Position numbers and translations under genes: made by a program. Below are positions 1 to 9,844 of a DNA stretch of 64,000 bases, in pieces. Every line of letters begins with the position of its first letter. Position 1 is the stretch's first letter. The notes under the pieces are model-generated. The model made no database searches. It saw only the letters and a program-made list of their open reading frames with translations, and had not been told where the DNA came from. Origin of the DNA: Impatiens glandulifera (Eukaryota > Streptophyta > Magnoliopsida > Ericales > Balsaminaceae). The stretch spans positions 1,364,001 through 1,428,000 of the forward strand of contig NC_061862.1 of the NCBI RefSeq assembly GCF_907164915.1, given 5' to 3'.

Positions 1-2231
1 TGTGATTTATAAAATAATTTCAAAAATCATTTCTAAACGTTTTAAAAATGTTATAGGAAAAATAATAAATCGTAATCAATCTGCATTCATCCCCGGTAGG
101 ACAATCTCTCATAATATTCTTCTCATGCAGAGCCTATTAAAAGGCTATGGGAAAAAGAAAATATCCCCGAGAGTGACTTTCAAAATAGATATCAAGAAAG
201 CTTTTGACTCTGTTAGATGGGAAGCCATTCGAGACTTTCTGGTTGTTTCTTCTTTTACTATGATTTTTATCGATTGGATTATGCAATGCGTTTCATCATC
301 CTACTTTGTTGTTAGCGTCAATGGAGTCCACAGAGGCTATTTCAAGGGTGAAAACGGGGTAAGGCAAGGGGACCCCCTCTCTTCTTACATTTTCGTAGCT
401 ATCATGGCGATCTTTGAGAGCATCTTCGCGATGTTCCGAAAGAATCGTCCATACATCTTTCACCCATTCTGTGAGGTAGAGGAGGTAACACATTTATGCT
501 TTGCTGACGATTTGTTCATTCTAGCGCACGCGGACGTTGATTCCATTAAAACTATTAGGGCTGCACTAACGTTCTTTTCTGAGGTAACAGGTTTAACTAT
601 TAATGAAAGCAAAAGTGTGGCATTTTATGGAGGCGTGAAGGACAAAACAAAGCAGGACATCTTCAACATCATGGGCATCAAGGAAGGCAGATTTCCCATA
701 AGGTACTTAGGAATTCCATTAACTGCGAAGCAGATCGAGATCTCACACTGTAAGCCGCTGATTGAAAAGGTAAAAAACACGATATCTGTCTGGGCAGCGA
801 AAAAACTTTCTTATGCAGAGAGGATCAAACTTATCAAAACCGTGGTTATGGGCATAGTTGGCTATTGGGCGCAGCAAATGGTCATTCCGAAGAAGGTAAT
901 GAAGGAACTCGACACACTGATGAGAAACTTTATCTGGGGTAATAGTGGAAGAGGAGGAAAGAAAGTCAAATGGACCGCTCTCTACAAACCGAAGGACGAG
1001 GGAGGCATCGACTTGAAGAACTGTATCGAGTGGAATAAGGCTCTAACCTTCAAGCATCTGTGGGCTTTGGAGCGCAATCAGGAGTCACTATGGATCAAAT
1101 GGGTGCATACGAGATTTATGAAACACGAAACCAGCATCTGGACCTGCAAAATTCACGAAGGTATGAGCTGGTCTCTAAAAAAGATTCTTAAACTAAGAAG
1201 CGATATTGCAGATCTTTATGACATCCGACTAGGGGACGGGAAAGGCACTCTATTCTGGCACGACCATTGGTTTGAAAATCAGCCTATCATCGACAAGGAG
1301 AAGCTTCAAAATACTCGTATCAGAAGGGACTACGCAAAAGCGAAAATCAGAGACATCAAATAGGGGAATTGGAACTTGCTCTTGAGAAGAATTCCAGAAG
1401 GAAAGAGGATACTTGATCATATAAGTAACATACAACTACACGACAGACCGGATATTCATGAATGGAAAGCTGAGGACAATGGGAAGCTGGTATTTAAGAA
1501 AATATCGGAGGTAATCCGGGAAAAAGCGCAGAAAGTAGAATGGGCTCCTCTTGTATGGTCAACGAAAATTATCCCTCGACACTAGTTCATCCTATGGCTC
1601 GCCTTCTAGGAAAGACTCAGCACACGTGATCGTATCAGTAAGTATATGAGCATCCCGGATGCGAGCTGTCTTCTATGCATAGGAAATGAAGAAACCATAG
1701 ATCACATATTCGGGAGTTGTTGTGTTGCTTCGGAGCTTTGGGACAGATTCTATAAAAGCCTGGAGCTGATCAGTTTCCCGAGCGAATGGAATGAAATCAA
1801 AGAAACGACACTACTCAAAGCCAAGGGAAATAGATTTGCAACAAGCGTGTTCAAGTGCGGCTTTGGAGCAGTGGTGTATAACATTTGGCAAGAACGAAAT
1901 GCAAGGGTATATGACAGAACCAGCAGGAGCATTGACGAGTTATGGAAAGATATTGTATCGGATTGCAGCGCCCTCGCGAGAACGTGGAGAGGAATTCCAA
2001 GCACGGAGCAGAACTGGAATATCTGCAGGAACTGGAATTTACCGTTTTTTAAACTCACTAGAATTGAAAGCATTGTAAACAGATAATTCATTTACGTTTT
2101 TAGCTTTTATTCAGAATGTTACGACTTCAAAATCATTCTAGGCCTGTCTAGAATGATCTCTTAAACTCGTGGTTTTTTTCCCGTTTTTGGGAATTTTTAA
2201 TGAAATGACGCTAAGTCGTTTTCCCAAAAAA
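1..2231 (+). mobile_element. LINE (non-LTR retrotransposon), 5'-truncated by window edge
   Basis: The element contains the 3' part of LINE ORF2 (see the 2-2086 entry) followed by about 145 bp of 3' untranslated sequence ending in a short A run at about 2225-2231. The next base starts sequence that is repeated at 34200 without any LINE in front of it. This supports a LINE 3' end at about 2231 that inserted into or beside that repeat. The 5' part lies outside the window. The superfamily is certain, but the clade (L1-like in plants) is an inference from the RT plus zf-RVT layout. Confidence 0.85.
2..2086 (+). pseudogene. LINE ORF2 reverse transcriptase + zf-RVT, broken by three TAG codons
   Basis: This encoded the reverse transcriptase that copies LINE RNA by target-primed reverse transcription. 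The reading frame is open from the window edge. RT motifs appear in order: KIDIKKAFD (about residues 61-69), RQGDPLSSY (121-129) and the catalytic FADD in THLCFADD (163-170). A thumb/connection region follows (WGNSGRGGKKVKW). The C-terminal zinc-finger-like zf-RVT region has CLLC...HIFGSC near 1660-1720. The frame is never shifted over about 694 codons. It is interrupted only by TAG at 1361-1363, 1583-1585 and 1607-1609. The upstream endonuclease domain would lie outside the window. I class it as a pseudogene because of the stops. The domain assignment is secure. Confidence 0.9.
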
Positions 2232-3240
2232 ACATTTCTCTCGTGAAACCTTATTTTATTGGCATTTATTTTGTACCTCCAATCCTCCCACTTTGTCTTC
2301 ATGTGTCTTAAAGTGTCGTTCGATAACTCTCAATATCCTCTAAATCAAATTTATCCTTAAATATAAACGATTTATAATAAATTAATGAATAATTTCAAAC
2401 AAAAATTTATATTAAAAATGATTAATTTTCGATTAAGGACTATCACAGATGATCTAAGGTGGTGGGGTGAGGTGACGCCAATGAACTGTGCAATGGGGAT
2501 AATATCATTCTCTTGAATAGTGGCCCTCAAATGCCAACTCCATAAACCCATATTCTTGCAGCACAACTTCATTTGAATTAGTTCAAATGTGACCCGCACT
2601 TTTTCTCCACTAGTTGTCAAGTTGGTCAATTCAAAGATTTTGTTGCTTCCTTGCCTTCTCTAGGAACTGGAAGACTCTATATTTGTTCCTTCATCAGTGA
2701 ATGGTGCGGGATTAGTAAGATTGTGCACATCCTCAGGTGTAGACATGTAATCCTCAAATAGATCATCAACTAGAATCTGTGATGAAGAGTCACGCGTATT
2801 TTCTTCTTCTTAAGGAAATTGAGTTGTAACTGCAAAATTCCTAACTGAAAGCTCTTCAGAGGTGACATTTATACCTGAAAGAAAAAAACGATAACAAAAA
2901 AAATAAACATCAACATTTGAACAATATTGAACAATAATAAAAAAAATAGTAATATCATATTCCAACCCAGTTTATTACCAATGTCTTTGGCATAGAATAC
3001 TTGTTTGGCTCATTTTGATATTGACACTTTCGTTTACGATTTATGCTAACAAATCTGTATTTATCAATTTGAACTCTCGTAGCTCCGGAATGTACATCAT
3101 ACCAAATGCACTTAAATACCACCTTCACTTCCTCTTAAAATCCCTTAGAAGATAAAATTATAGAGTTTATCACACCAAGTAAATTCGGGCAACTACGCTA
3201 CTTCAGCGACTAGAGAAATTCAATAACTCTTCCCAATCTT
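2232..3240 (-). pseudogene. CACTA fragment, copy 1: DUF4216 piece then Transposase_24-like ORF
   Basis: Read on the minus strand, about 3165-2950 gives a DUF4216-like stretch (VVFKCIWYDVHSGATRVQ, then RFVSINRKRK), typical of the C-terminal part of plant CACTA transposase genes. Further along (2870-2232) is the second-ORF type protein. It has an acidic and serine-rich start, then SGEKVRVTFELIQMKLC, and finally a segment resembling the W..WR region of plant Ptta/En/Spm Transposase_24 proteins (TKWEDWRYKI in the 34200 copy). Several stops and indels are present. The same fragment recurs at 34200 and, without its tail, at 48372. The family call rests on motif resemblance only. Confidence 0.6.
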
Positions 3241-3379
3241 TGTTCATACCCGTTGACATATGCGGAAACTATAATTAACAATTCTTTATTATGTCAAATA
3301 ATCTTTACATTTGTTTGCCACAAACTGAGTGTCTTATTTTTCAAGTCCAACAATCGACTAAAACCAAAATACCGAATAG

Positions 3380-3540
3380 ACTCAAGAAGAACTTTTATCG
3401 TCTACTTTTTCAGAATCAGATATGTATTGAAAATTGAGGACACCCAAAACGAACTTGCATCGTCTACTTCCTCAAAATAAGTTATCGATCAAAAATAAGA
3501 AGACACAAGACGAACTTTTATCGTCTACTTCATAACAAAA
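3380..3540. repeat. Subterminal-type short repeats, palindromic GACGA...TCGTC
   Basis: The motif 'acgaacttttatcgtctact' and close variants occur three times (about 3388, 3448 and 3508), and each is itself a small inverted repeat (GACGA/TCGTC). Arrays of short, partly palindromic motifs are characteristic of CACTA subterminal regions, which bind the element's second-ORF protein. The same block is present at 35360-35510 and 49060-49200, always next to the DUF4216 fragment. That supports a CACTA subterminal origin. Confidence 0.5.
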
Positions 3541-3996
3541 TAATAATTTATAATTCATTAATAATTTCTCATTTTCTTATCGTCTTAAAACTAGACGTCA
3601 CAATTAAAAGTCAATTTATATTAAAAATATTTTACAATGGTTTTAAACATGATAAAAAAATTGATTGATCTAAAAGTTGAAAAGAAATACAGTCCTTTTT
3701 TATATGGAAGAAATTATATGTTTTGGAGGTATGAGTTATGTACAGGTCAAAGTTTGAATTGAATTAAAAATAGAATCAAGTTTAAATAATTATAAGTTTA
3801 GGATCAAGTTTTAAATAATTATAAGTTAAGTAAGGACTTTAATGTATTTTAAGGAAATGGGACAGCATCCTAAGAGAAACCCTAAACTCCAATTAATTCC
3901 CTACCGTCGCCTTCCACCCTATTTTCATTTTTCAAAATCTATTAAAACCAGTCTTCTGTTGTTAAAACAACCTCTGACAGAAATTTCAGACAAAAA

Positions 3997-4125
3997 ATGT
4001 TTATGTTCGTAAAGGAAATCCAAGGAGTCCTGGGAGGAGTCAAACTCAATATAAACATGATTGCTATCGTTGAAGTTTATGATTGTTTATATAAATTAGA
4101 TAGCCCAGATTATCTCCATATTTAA
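3997..4125 (+). CDS. 42-residue genelet ORF, subfamily A copy 1 (unknown function)
   Basis: The ORF starts MFMFVKEIQGVLGGV and ends CLYKLDSPDYLHI before TAA. Its length is identical to the four other forward copies. It follows a telo-box region and a 5' leader like those of plant genes, although here the TATA motif is degraded to 'ctattaaaa'. Its stop lies a few bases before a splice-donor-like 'gaag|gtagct'. Comparison with the intact three-exon copy at 32502-33012 suggests this is the first part of a larger gene. I do not recognise the family. Expression is unknown. Confidence 0.4.
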   Translation: MFMFVKEIQGVLGGVKLNINMIAIVEVYDCLYKLDSPDYLHI

Positions 4126-4724
4126 GAAGGTAGCTATCTAGATCTCAAATTTCTTTAGATCGATTCAGTTTAAATTCTTTTATCAATTTTGATTATTGAT
4201 AAATATTTTTTTATTTCTCAATAGGTTATGGGCAAATGAAGCAGAGCAGAGTGATACAGAGCTTGGGAAATGATATTTCAAATATATCATGTCTTCAAAC
4301 AATGCGATGATATCAATGGATTCAATATAAAGGCTCGAGCTACTGAATATGTCAAAATAACTTAATAGACAACGTTGAAATGTATTATTGATTGATTGAT
4401 TTTTATTTATTTAAATATTTCATGTAATATTTGAACTGAATTGAATAAATTTCAATTCATTTATAGATTTATATTTTGATGAGTTGGATTGATGCATTTT
4501 TTTTTTACTTTCTGAAATTTAATAATTGAGATTAAAACTGAACTTAATAGTTCACTATTTTGAAACTGAAAAATATAATTTTCATATTGAATATCATCCA
4601 AATAAGACAAAAATATGAACAATTATACAAGTAATTGGAGTATGAGAGAAAATGAAAGCTAATGTTCATGTGTCAAACTTACTTACTTTAAATATTTTGT
4701 TTATGCTTACAATTCGACAAATGC

Positions 4725-4731
<7 letters not shown>

Positions 4732-4815
<84 letters not shown>
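4732..4815. repeat. (AT)n microsatellite
   Basis: About 84 bp of uninterrupted AT dinucleotide lies inside the genelet-bearing repeat unit. The related units have (AT)n at the corresponding distal position (43195-43257) or a shorter run (18684-18701). Confidence 0.95.
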
Positions 4816-4820
<5 letters not shown>

Positions 4821-5239
4821 TATATTTAAATTGAAGTATTTTTTATTTAAAATCGACCTAAGATTTCAATGTAGGTTTAAAATGAACTACTGAAATGATT
4901 GAATCATAGGAAGCTAGTTTGGAAAAAGAAAATCTTATTAAAAATATAAAAAAAATATTATTTAAAATTATTTGATTTAAAATTACCAGTTAGTTTTAAT
5001 AATTATAAATTAAAATTATTAATATTATTAGAAAATAAAAAATAATAATTTGGAAATATTTATTGCCTTTTTATTTTATAATAAAATAAGTAAGTTAAAT
5101 TATAATACATATATTAAAAATAAGAACATTAATAAAATGTTTGCCTCGTTTGACAATGATTCTTCAAACTAGCTGCCATGGTTCAATTCATAGCAGTTTT
5201 ATCTCCTAACATTTAGGTTAATCCAAGTATTTAGCATTT

Positions 5240-5870
5240 AGGTCGGTCTGATTTTCAGGGAGGGGTTTGATAAGATTTTTTTCTTGGAAAATCTTCATCA
5301 TCACCTGAAACAGAGTAGGGATCCCTAGTGGTCAAAAACTCTAAAAGATCTAGATGCCTTTAGATGTGTGGTTTGGTAGGGTTAGTTGTACCTACCTTAT
5401 CTTGTGGAGACTTATTTGGGCTCGTCTTTTGAGGAGGACGTTTTGCCAAGAAGTGGTTACCTAATGTACTTTTGTCTTTTTCTTCCTCGGGAAACAACTT
5501 GCCTAATTCTTCTATGGTTGGGCATACGAGCCTTTCTCCCATATAGTAAACCCGTCATGTATGGCTCCACTTCCTTTGCATTTACATCATGAATGTGTGT
5601 TTTATCTTAAGGTTTGTGAATCTCATGATGGGGGTTAGTCCGTGAATCCCATGGTTCCACTCGTTTTCGTGGAAACTTTCAATCCATGGGATCAACTCAA
5701 TATCCGTCAGCATGGACATTGTCTGGAATTGTAAATTCAAAACATTTACAAAAATCCGTTTGTTTTGAAAAGAAAGAACATGTTTAAGATGCTCACTTAG
5801 ACTATAGATGCATACACATAATACATAGTTGTAGTGACGTGGTTTTGGTTGTCTGGTTACAACAAACAAT
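5240..5870 (-). pseudogene. Decayed DUF7745-like plant mobile-element protein fragment
   Basis: One minus-strand frame runs from about 5700 to 5360 with a few stops. It reads EWNHGIHGLTPIMRFTNLKI, KHTFMM, then (after stops) RVYYMGERLVCPTIEELGKL and an acidic, lysine- and proline-rich tail. The arrangement 'RF.NLKI.H..M ... W ... V..CPT.EE' resembles plant DUF7745 proteins, which are found in repetitive contexts. Stops at the codons after FMM and after WSHT show it is dead. The family assignment is by memory of the motif and needs an HMM search. Confidence 0.45.
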
Positions 5871-6959
5871 CGGCTTAGTGATAGTATCTAGGTTTTTTGT
5901 TCTAAGGGAAATCATAAGAGAGTATCATTCACCGATAGTGGAGGGGTAAAATCGTTGTCATAAACTAGGGAATATCAACTCAATTGGGAATTTTCATCCA
6001 CCTCCACAATGTCTACGTCCTTTTGGATGGCTCATCGCCAAAGGGTGGGGTTGATCCCATTCTAGTTTTTCCTCTCGCAACATCACTCGTTTTGTGAAAA
6101 TTTGTCATTCCTCATTGACAATCTTTGCATATAAGTATATCGATTTCAGTCATGTACTTCTTTGCAAGTAAGATGAGGGTGATGTAATATTTTCATGTAA
6201 AAACATTTGATAGAGTAATACATCTCTTAGGTGTTGTACCTTTTGAGACAAACCTATTAAGTTGAAAATGTGATACAAACGTTTCAAAAGCTAAGTTTAT
6301 GTTTTCGAGTTAAACATTTAATCCTAGTAGAGTCGCTAGAAAGTTGTAACCCTAGAAAAACCCTTAAGTTTCGGTTTTGTAGAAAGCTCGAGGTTCGAGA
6401 ATTTTAACATTGGTTTTCGTGTCAGGAGTCTTTTTTTTAAATAAAACATTATTTTAAAATAATGTTAGCCAAGTAGTAGTAATACCTGGGAAGAAAAAGC
6501 AGCAGCAATAGCTCTGAACCAAAGTTGTGAAGTCTTTACCTACAAGAATAACTTCCTTTCCATCGACCATTTTTTATGTAAGTTTCAGGCAATGATAATT
6601 TGAGAGAAGTGAAGAAAATGATAGAAAATCATAACATTAGGCAAAAGGGATTGTCCATATTAGAATTAAAATGAAAATAAAATGTCTCAATGTGTACTTT
6701 TTTGAGAGGAGGATTGATGTAGTATCCGAGTAATTAAATTAACCAATTCAGACCCATTAATAGTGTATAACAATAAAATGAACTTGTAGCCAGGAACAAT
6801 ATAAGCATAACTAAGAGTGTATATTAATTTTGAGCGCCATTTACACTATTTAGAGTATAGTAGTAGTGTTTACCATAACTCATTTCTATTTAAAAATTAT
6901 CATTAAAGAAATGTTACTTTCTATGAACCAATTATAAATTTTAAATATTAGCTTTTTAA
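5871..6959. other. Intergenic, one exon-like stretch
   Basis: No recognisable gene covers this stretch. On the minus strand, 6490-6580 reads as a possible exon (MVDGKEVILVGKDF, then TTLVQSYCCCFFFPG) followed by a donor-like GT. I do not recognise it, and it does not match the SCAMP exons farther upstream. The rest has no ORF of note. Confidence 0.4.
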
Positions 6960-6971
6960 TTACCTAAAAAC

Positions 6972-8270
6972 CTTGTAGAGTGGTTGATACCACATAACAT
7001 ACGCTAATGGAACTCCTGATATGAAGTATATAATATCAACAAACCAGATCCTTACATCTGCATCTGCATCAATACAAACCAACAAAAATTAAAATCCCAG
7101 CCAAGCAAATGAGTTGAGAATATAAAGAAAGACATGGTATAAAGGAAAATTTATTTAAATTTACATGTACTTAAATTACCATGATGCTATTTTCACTAAC
7201 CTTCAACCTTTTTAACCCAAGCCACACTCACAACTATTACATCCAGAAGAGACATAAAATTTTCAAATATTAATTAGGGAATCATTAATAACTTTCAAAT
7301 ATTCCAAATAAAAATCAATCCATTTAGTGAAGAACAGAGAATAATAATTCAAGGAAAAAAGTCTATTCCATTTTCACCACTCTGATTCTACTCCAAGGTG
7401 ACCTTTCCTAAGGTTTTATTCCAATTTCTTGTTCTTTATTTTTTCAAAAGAGAGACAAATTATATTCTTTTGGTTACGATGATATAGATAAAGTACCAAA
7501 ACAGCAAAACCAAAATTGTCTTATGGTGTCATATAAGGCAAGAACACCAAGCCTTTCAAACAAAAAATCACAAAACTTGGGGTGAAATAGAATTACAATT
7601 AACCAAAACCAGCTAAGACAAGCCATAGTGGATATAACAAAATTAATCACTTTTCTTATCAAGATTAACCCGACAACAAGTTTAAACCAACCACTTTGCA
7701 AGCTATCAAAACATTTCAGAGTGGATAAAACAAAATTAACCCAACAACTGTTCAAGTGAATTTTAATTGACAAGAGCGTCATGAGAATTTACTTCTGAAA
7801 ACAGAAATGGAAAAACAATGGGATGAAAATAAGAAGAGAGAGTTCATAAATAAAATAGGGGATGAAAATTCCTGACTCAAGGCCGAGGTTGTTCAAAAGA
7901 TTAATTAAACTAGAACAATGGAAATCATTTCCATTCCTGTAGTTTTATAAAAGTTCCAAACATCAATCTATTTCAATATCAACTATATGAGGCATCTAGG
8001 TTTCCTAAAGTGGGAAATAAATATCATTCTAGAGTATTTATACAGGTGAGTATGCTTGATGGGGAAATATGCAAACGACGAGAAGAAATTACCTAAGTGA
8101 ATGACGATCGTATCGGGCGACTTGAACTAGTGTTGAGTCGAGTACTTGCCGCCTTGGTTCGTCGTCGCTTCCAACTACACAGAAGATGGTTGTAGAAGTT
8201 TCTAGGTTTTGGAGGATGATAGACGAAGGTAGTGTTGGAGGGAGATTTTCTAGGTTACTTTTTGAGCGCG
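6972..8270 (-). pseudogene. Secretory carrier membrane protein (SCAMP) gene fragment
   Basis: SCAMPs are four-helix membrane proteins of secretory and endocytic vesicles. Three exon-like pieces lie on the minus strand. The first (8270-8094) is a CT-rich leader ending in VARYDR before a donor GTAATT, like the SCAMP N-terminus. The second (about 7256-7201) encodes LLDVIVVSVAWVKKVE, with donor GTTAGT. The third (7063-6972), after a 'gatgcag' acceptor, encodes [17 protein letters not shown], then [14 protein letters not shown], with donor GTTTTT. Phases of the second and third exons join cleanly (VE|D). SCAMPs carry a W.IWF..IIYF..GVP.AYV.WY.PLY segment here. Most of the protein, including the NPF region and the distal helices, is missing, so this is a fragment. 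Confidence 0.7.
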
Positions 8271-8699
8271 CGTATTTTAGATTATGGCAGCGTAAACCTT
8301 ATATAATAAAAATATGGAACAAGTTTTGTGATAAATAAAATTGTGTGGAAGCCGAAAGGACTTGCAAGTTTTTTCACTACTATATATATACATTTTTTAT
8401 TATAACATAAATGCATTAAAATTTATATTGAATTTATTGGTCGGAAATGAATTAAATGTCACCATCAACCTCCACCAAAAACATATTTTCTTAAATCTCT
8501 TTCATTTAATGACCGTACTAATACATAAATACAAAACTTACACACATATTTATGTCATCAACAAATGAAATGGATAACCATACTTTCCTCTTTCGTCTAT
8601 GTTCTTCAATAGGTAAAGATTGATCTAAAGTTGGAGGGGTTTTGAAAATATACAACATAAAAGGTAAGTACACATTATTTAGTCATTCATGAACATATA

Positions 8700-9480
8700 T
8701 AGATGCATATACACATATAATGACCTCATTTGTTCTTATAATCGTCTGATATACATACTAATAGGGTATGCTATTTGGAATGTGATGTGTTCTTTATAAT
8801 AATCATATATATATATAGGATTTAAATTTGCAAGATAACCAAAAGGATGGTCGCAATCACAGTAGCAAATGAATAACTAGACGCATTTGCAATTGCAAAC
8901 ATCAGTGAAGACCGAGGTTGTATGTACACTTATACGAAATCATCTAACACAAGAGGTATTATTATATTTGTTCTTATAATAGTCTGATGTACATACTAAT
9001 AGGGTATGATATTTAGAATGTGATGTGGTCATTATAATAATCATGTGTATGTATATATATATATATATATACAGGATTTAAATGTGCAAGATAACCAAAA
9101 GAATGGTCATAAATACAATAGCAAAAGGATAGCTAGACGCATTTGCAATTGCAAACATTAGTGAAGACCAAGATTGTATATACACTTATAAGAAATCATC
9201 TAACACAAGATGTATGGTAATTTTTTCTTATAATAGTCTGATTTACATACTAATAGGGTATGATATTTAGAATGTGATGTGGTCTTTATAATAATTATGT
9301 GTATGCATATATATAGAGGATTTAAATTTGCAAGATAGCTAGAAGAATGGTCGTAAATACAATAGCAAACGGATAGCTAGACGCATTTACAATTGCAAAT
9401 ATGAGTAAAGACCGAAGTTGGATGTACAATTATAAGAAATCATCTAACACAAGAGGTAGCAACATTGATGAATTCTTAAA
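8700..9480 (+). repeat. Three tandem copies of the CACTA leader and first-exon start
   Basis: Units of about 244-256 bp are anchored at 'aggattta' at 8817, 9073 and 9317. Each contains 'ctgat.tacatactaatagggta', an AT-rich stretch, 'aggatttaaat.tgcaaga' and a version of the start of the transposase exon ('gaagaccgaggttg...aaatcatctaacacaaga'). Only the third copy has an ATG (atgagtaaag). The first two have atcagtgaag and attagtgaag. The array therefore duplicates the promoter and leader plus roughly the first 17 codons. Confidence 0.9.
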
Positions 9481-9844
9481 TGGACTTCAGGAGTTTCTCA
9501 CATTTGCACTTAGTAAACACGAATACATGGATGTTGAGAACATTCGGTGTCCATGTGCGAAATGCGGTAATACAAGGTACGTCACACCTAATGTATGTGA
9601 AAGACACGTAATTAATCATGGTTTTATGCCAAACTATCACACTTGGGTGGCTCATGGTGAAGAGTTGGTAAATGAAAGGGTGTTCCTTAACCGTATAGGA
9701 AGACATAACCGCACAAGAAGAAGTTGGAGGGGAGAATTGGGGGCGGGTAATTCTAACACATACGAAAACATGATTTATGATCTTGCATCAACGTATCATG
9801 AAGATTTTCCAGACGAACCTCCAATACGAACCTCCAATGTATGA
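9401..9844 (+). pseudogene. CACTA transposase, transposase-associated domain
   Basis: This is the N-terminal zinc-binding-type domain found in front of TNP2 in plant CACTA transposases. It starts MSKDRSWMYNYKKSSN and continues with GSNIDEFLNGLQEFLTFA, then a cysteine cluster (IRCPCAKCGN) and CERHVINHGF. The ATG at 9401 is the only one in the triplicated leader. The frame ends prematurely because the 13-bp sequence acgaacctccaat is duplicated in tandem (9813-9838). Removing one copy would join it to the next segment, DEPPMYDSTDELYPPF. Confidence 0.85.

Larger units (their letters stand above)
3540..5190 (+). repeat. Genelet-bearing repeat unit, subfamily A copy 1
   Basis: This unit matches 49215-50130 almost base for base, and matches 17090-18790, 41515-43330 and 55990-56898 more distantly. 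Landmarks in common are a telo-box (gagaaaccctaaac), 'gttaaaacaacctc', a 42-codon ORF, a T-rich segment ending in 'tttctcaatag' and a distal 'atccaaataagacaaaaatatgaac'. It contains an (AT)n tract at 4732-4815. No terminal repeats or target duplication could be defined, so the element class is unknown. Confidence 0.7.

Noticed and set aside
1750..2091. 113-codon minus-strand ORF
   Set aside because: Shadow of the LINE zf-RVT region on the opposite strand.
3253..3480. 75-codon ORF, repeated at 35227
   Set aside because: Runs antisense through CACTA subterminal repeats. Its conservation reflects duplication of the repeat, not coding.
4652..4834. ORF of YIYIYI repeats (also 36477-36786 and 61423-61605)
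   Set aside because: Translation of (AT)n microsatellites. No gene.
7474..7782. 102-codon hydrophobic minus-strand ORF as a further SCAMP exon
   Set aside because: No SCAMP motif. Lies where an intron is expected and contains degenerate local duplications.
8375..8380. 'cactac' as a proven CACTA left terminus
   Set aside because: Only six bases match the right end and the 3-bp flanks differ. Kept as a tentative boundary only.
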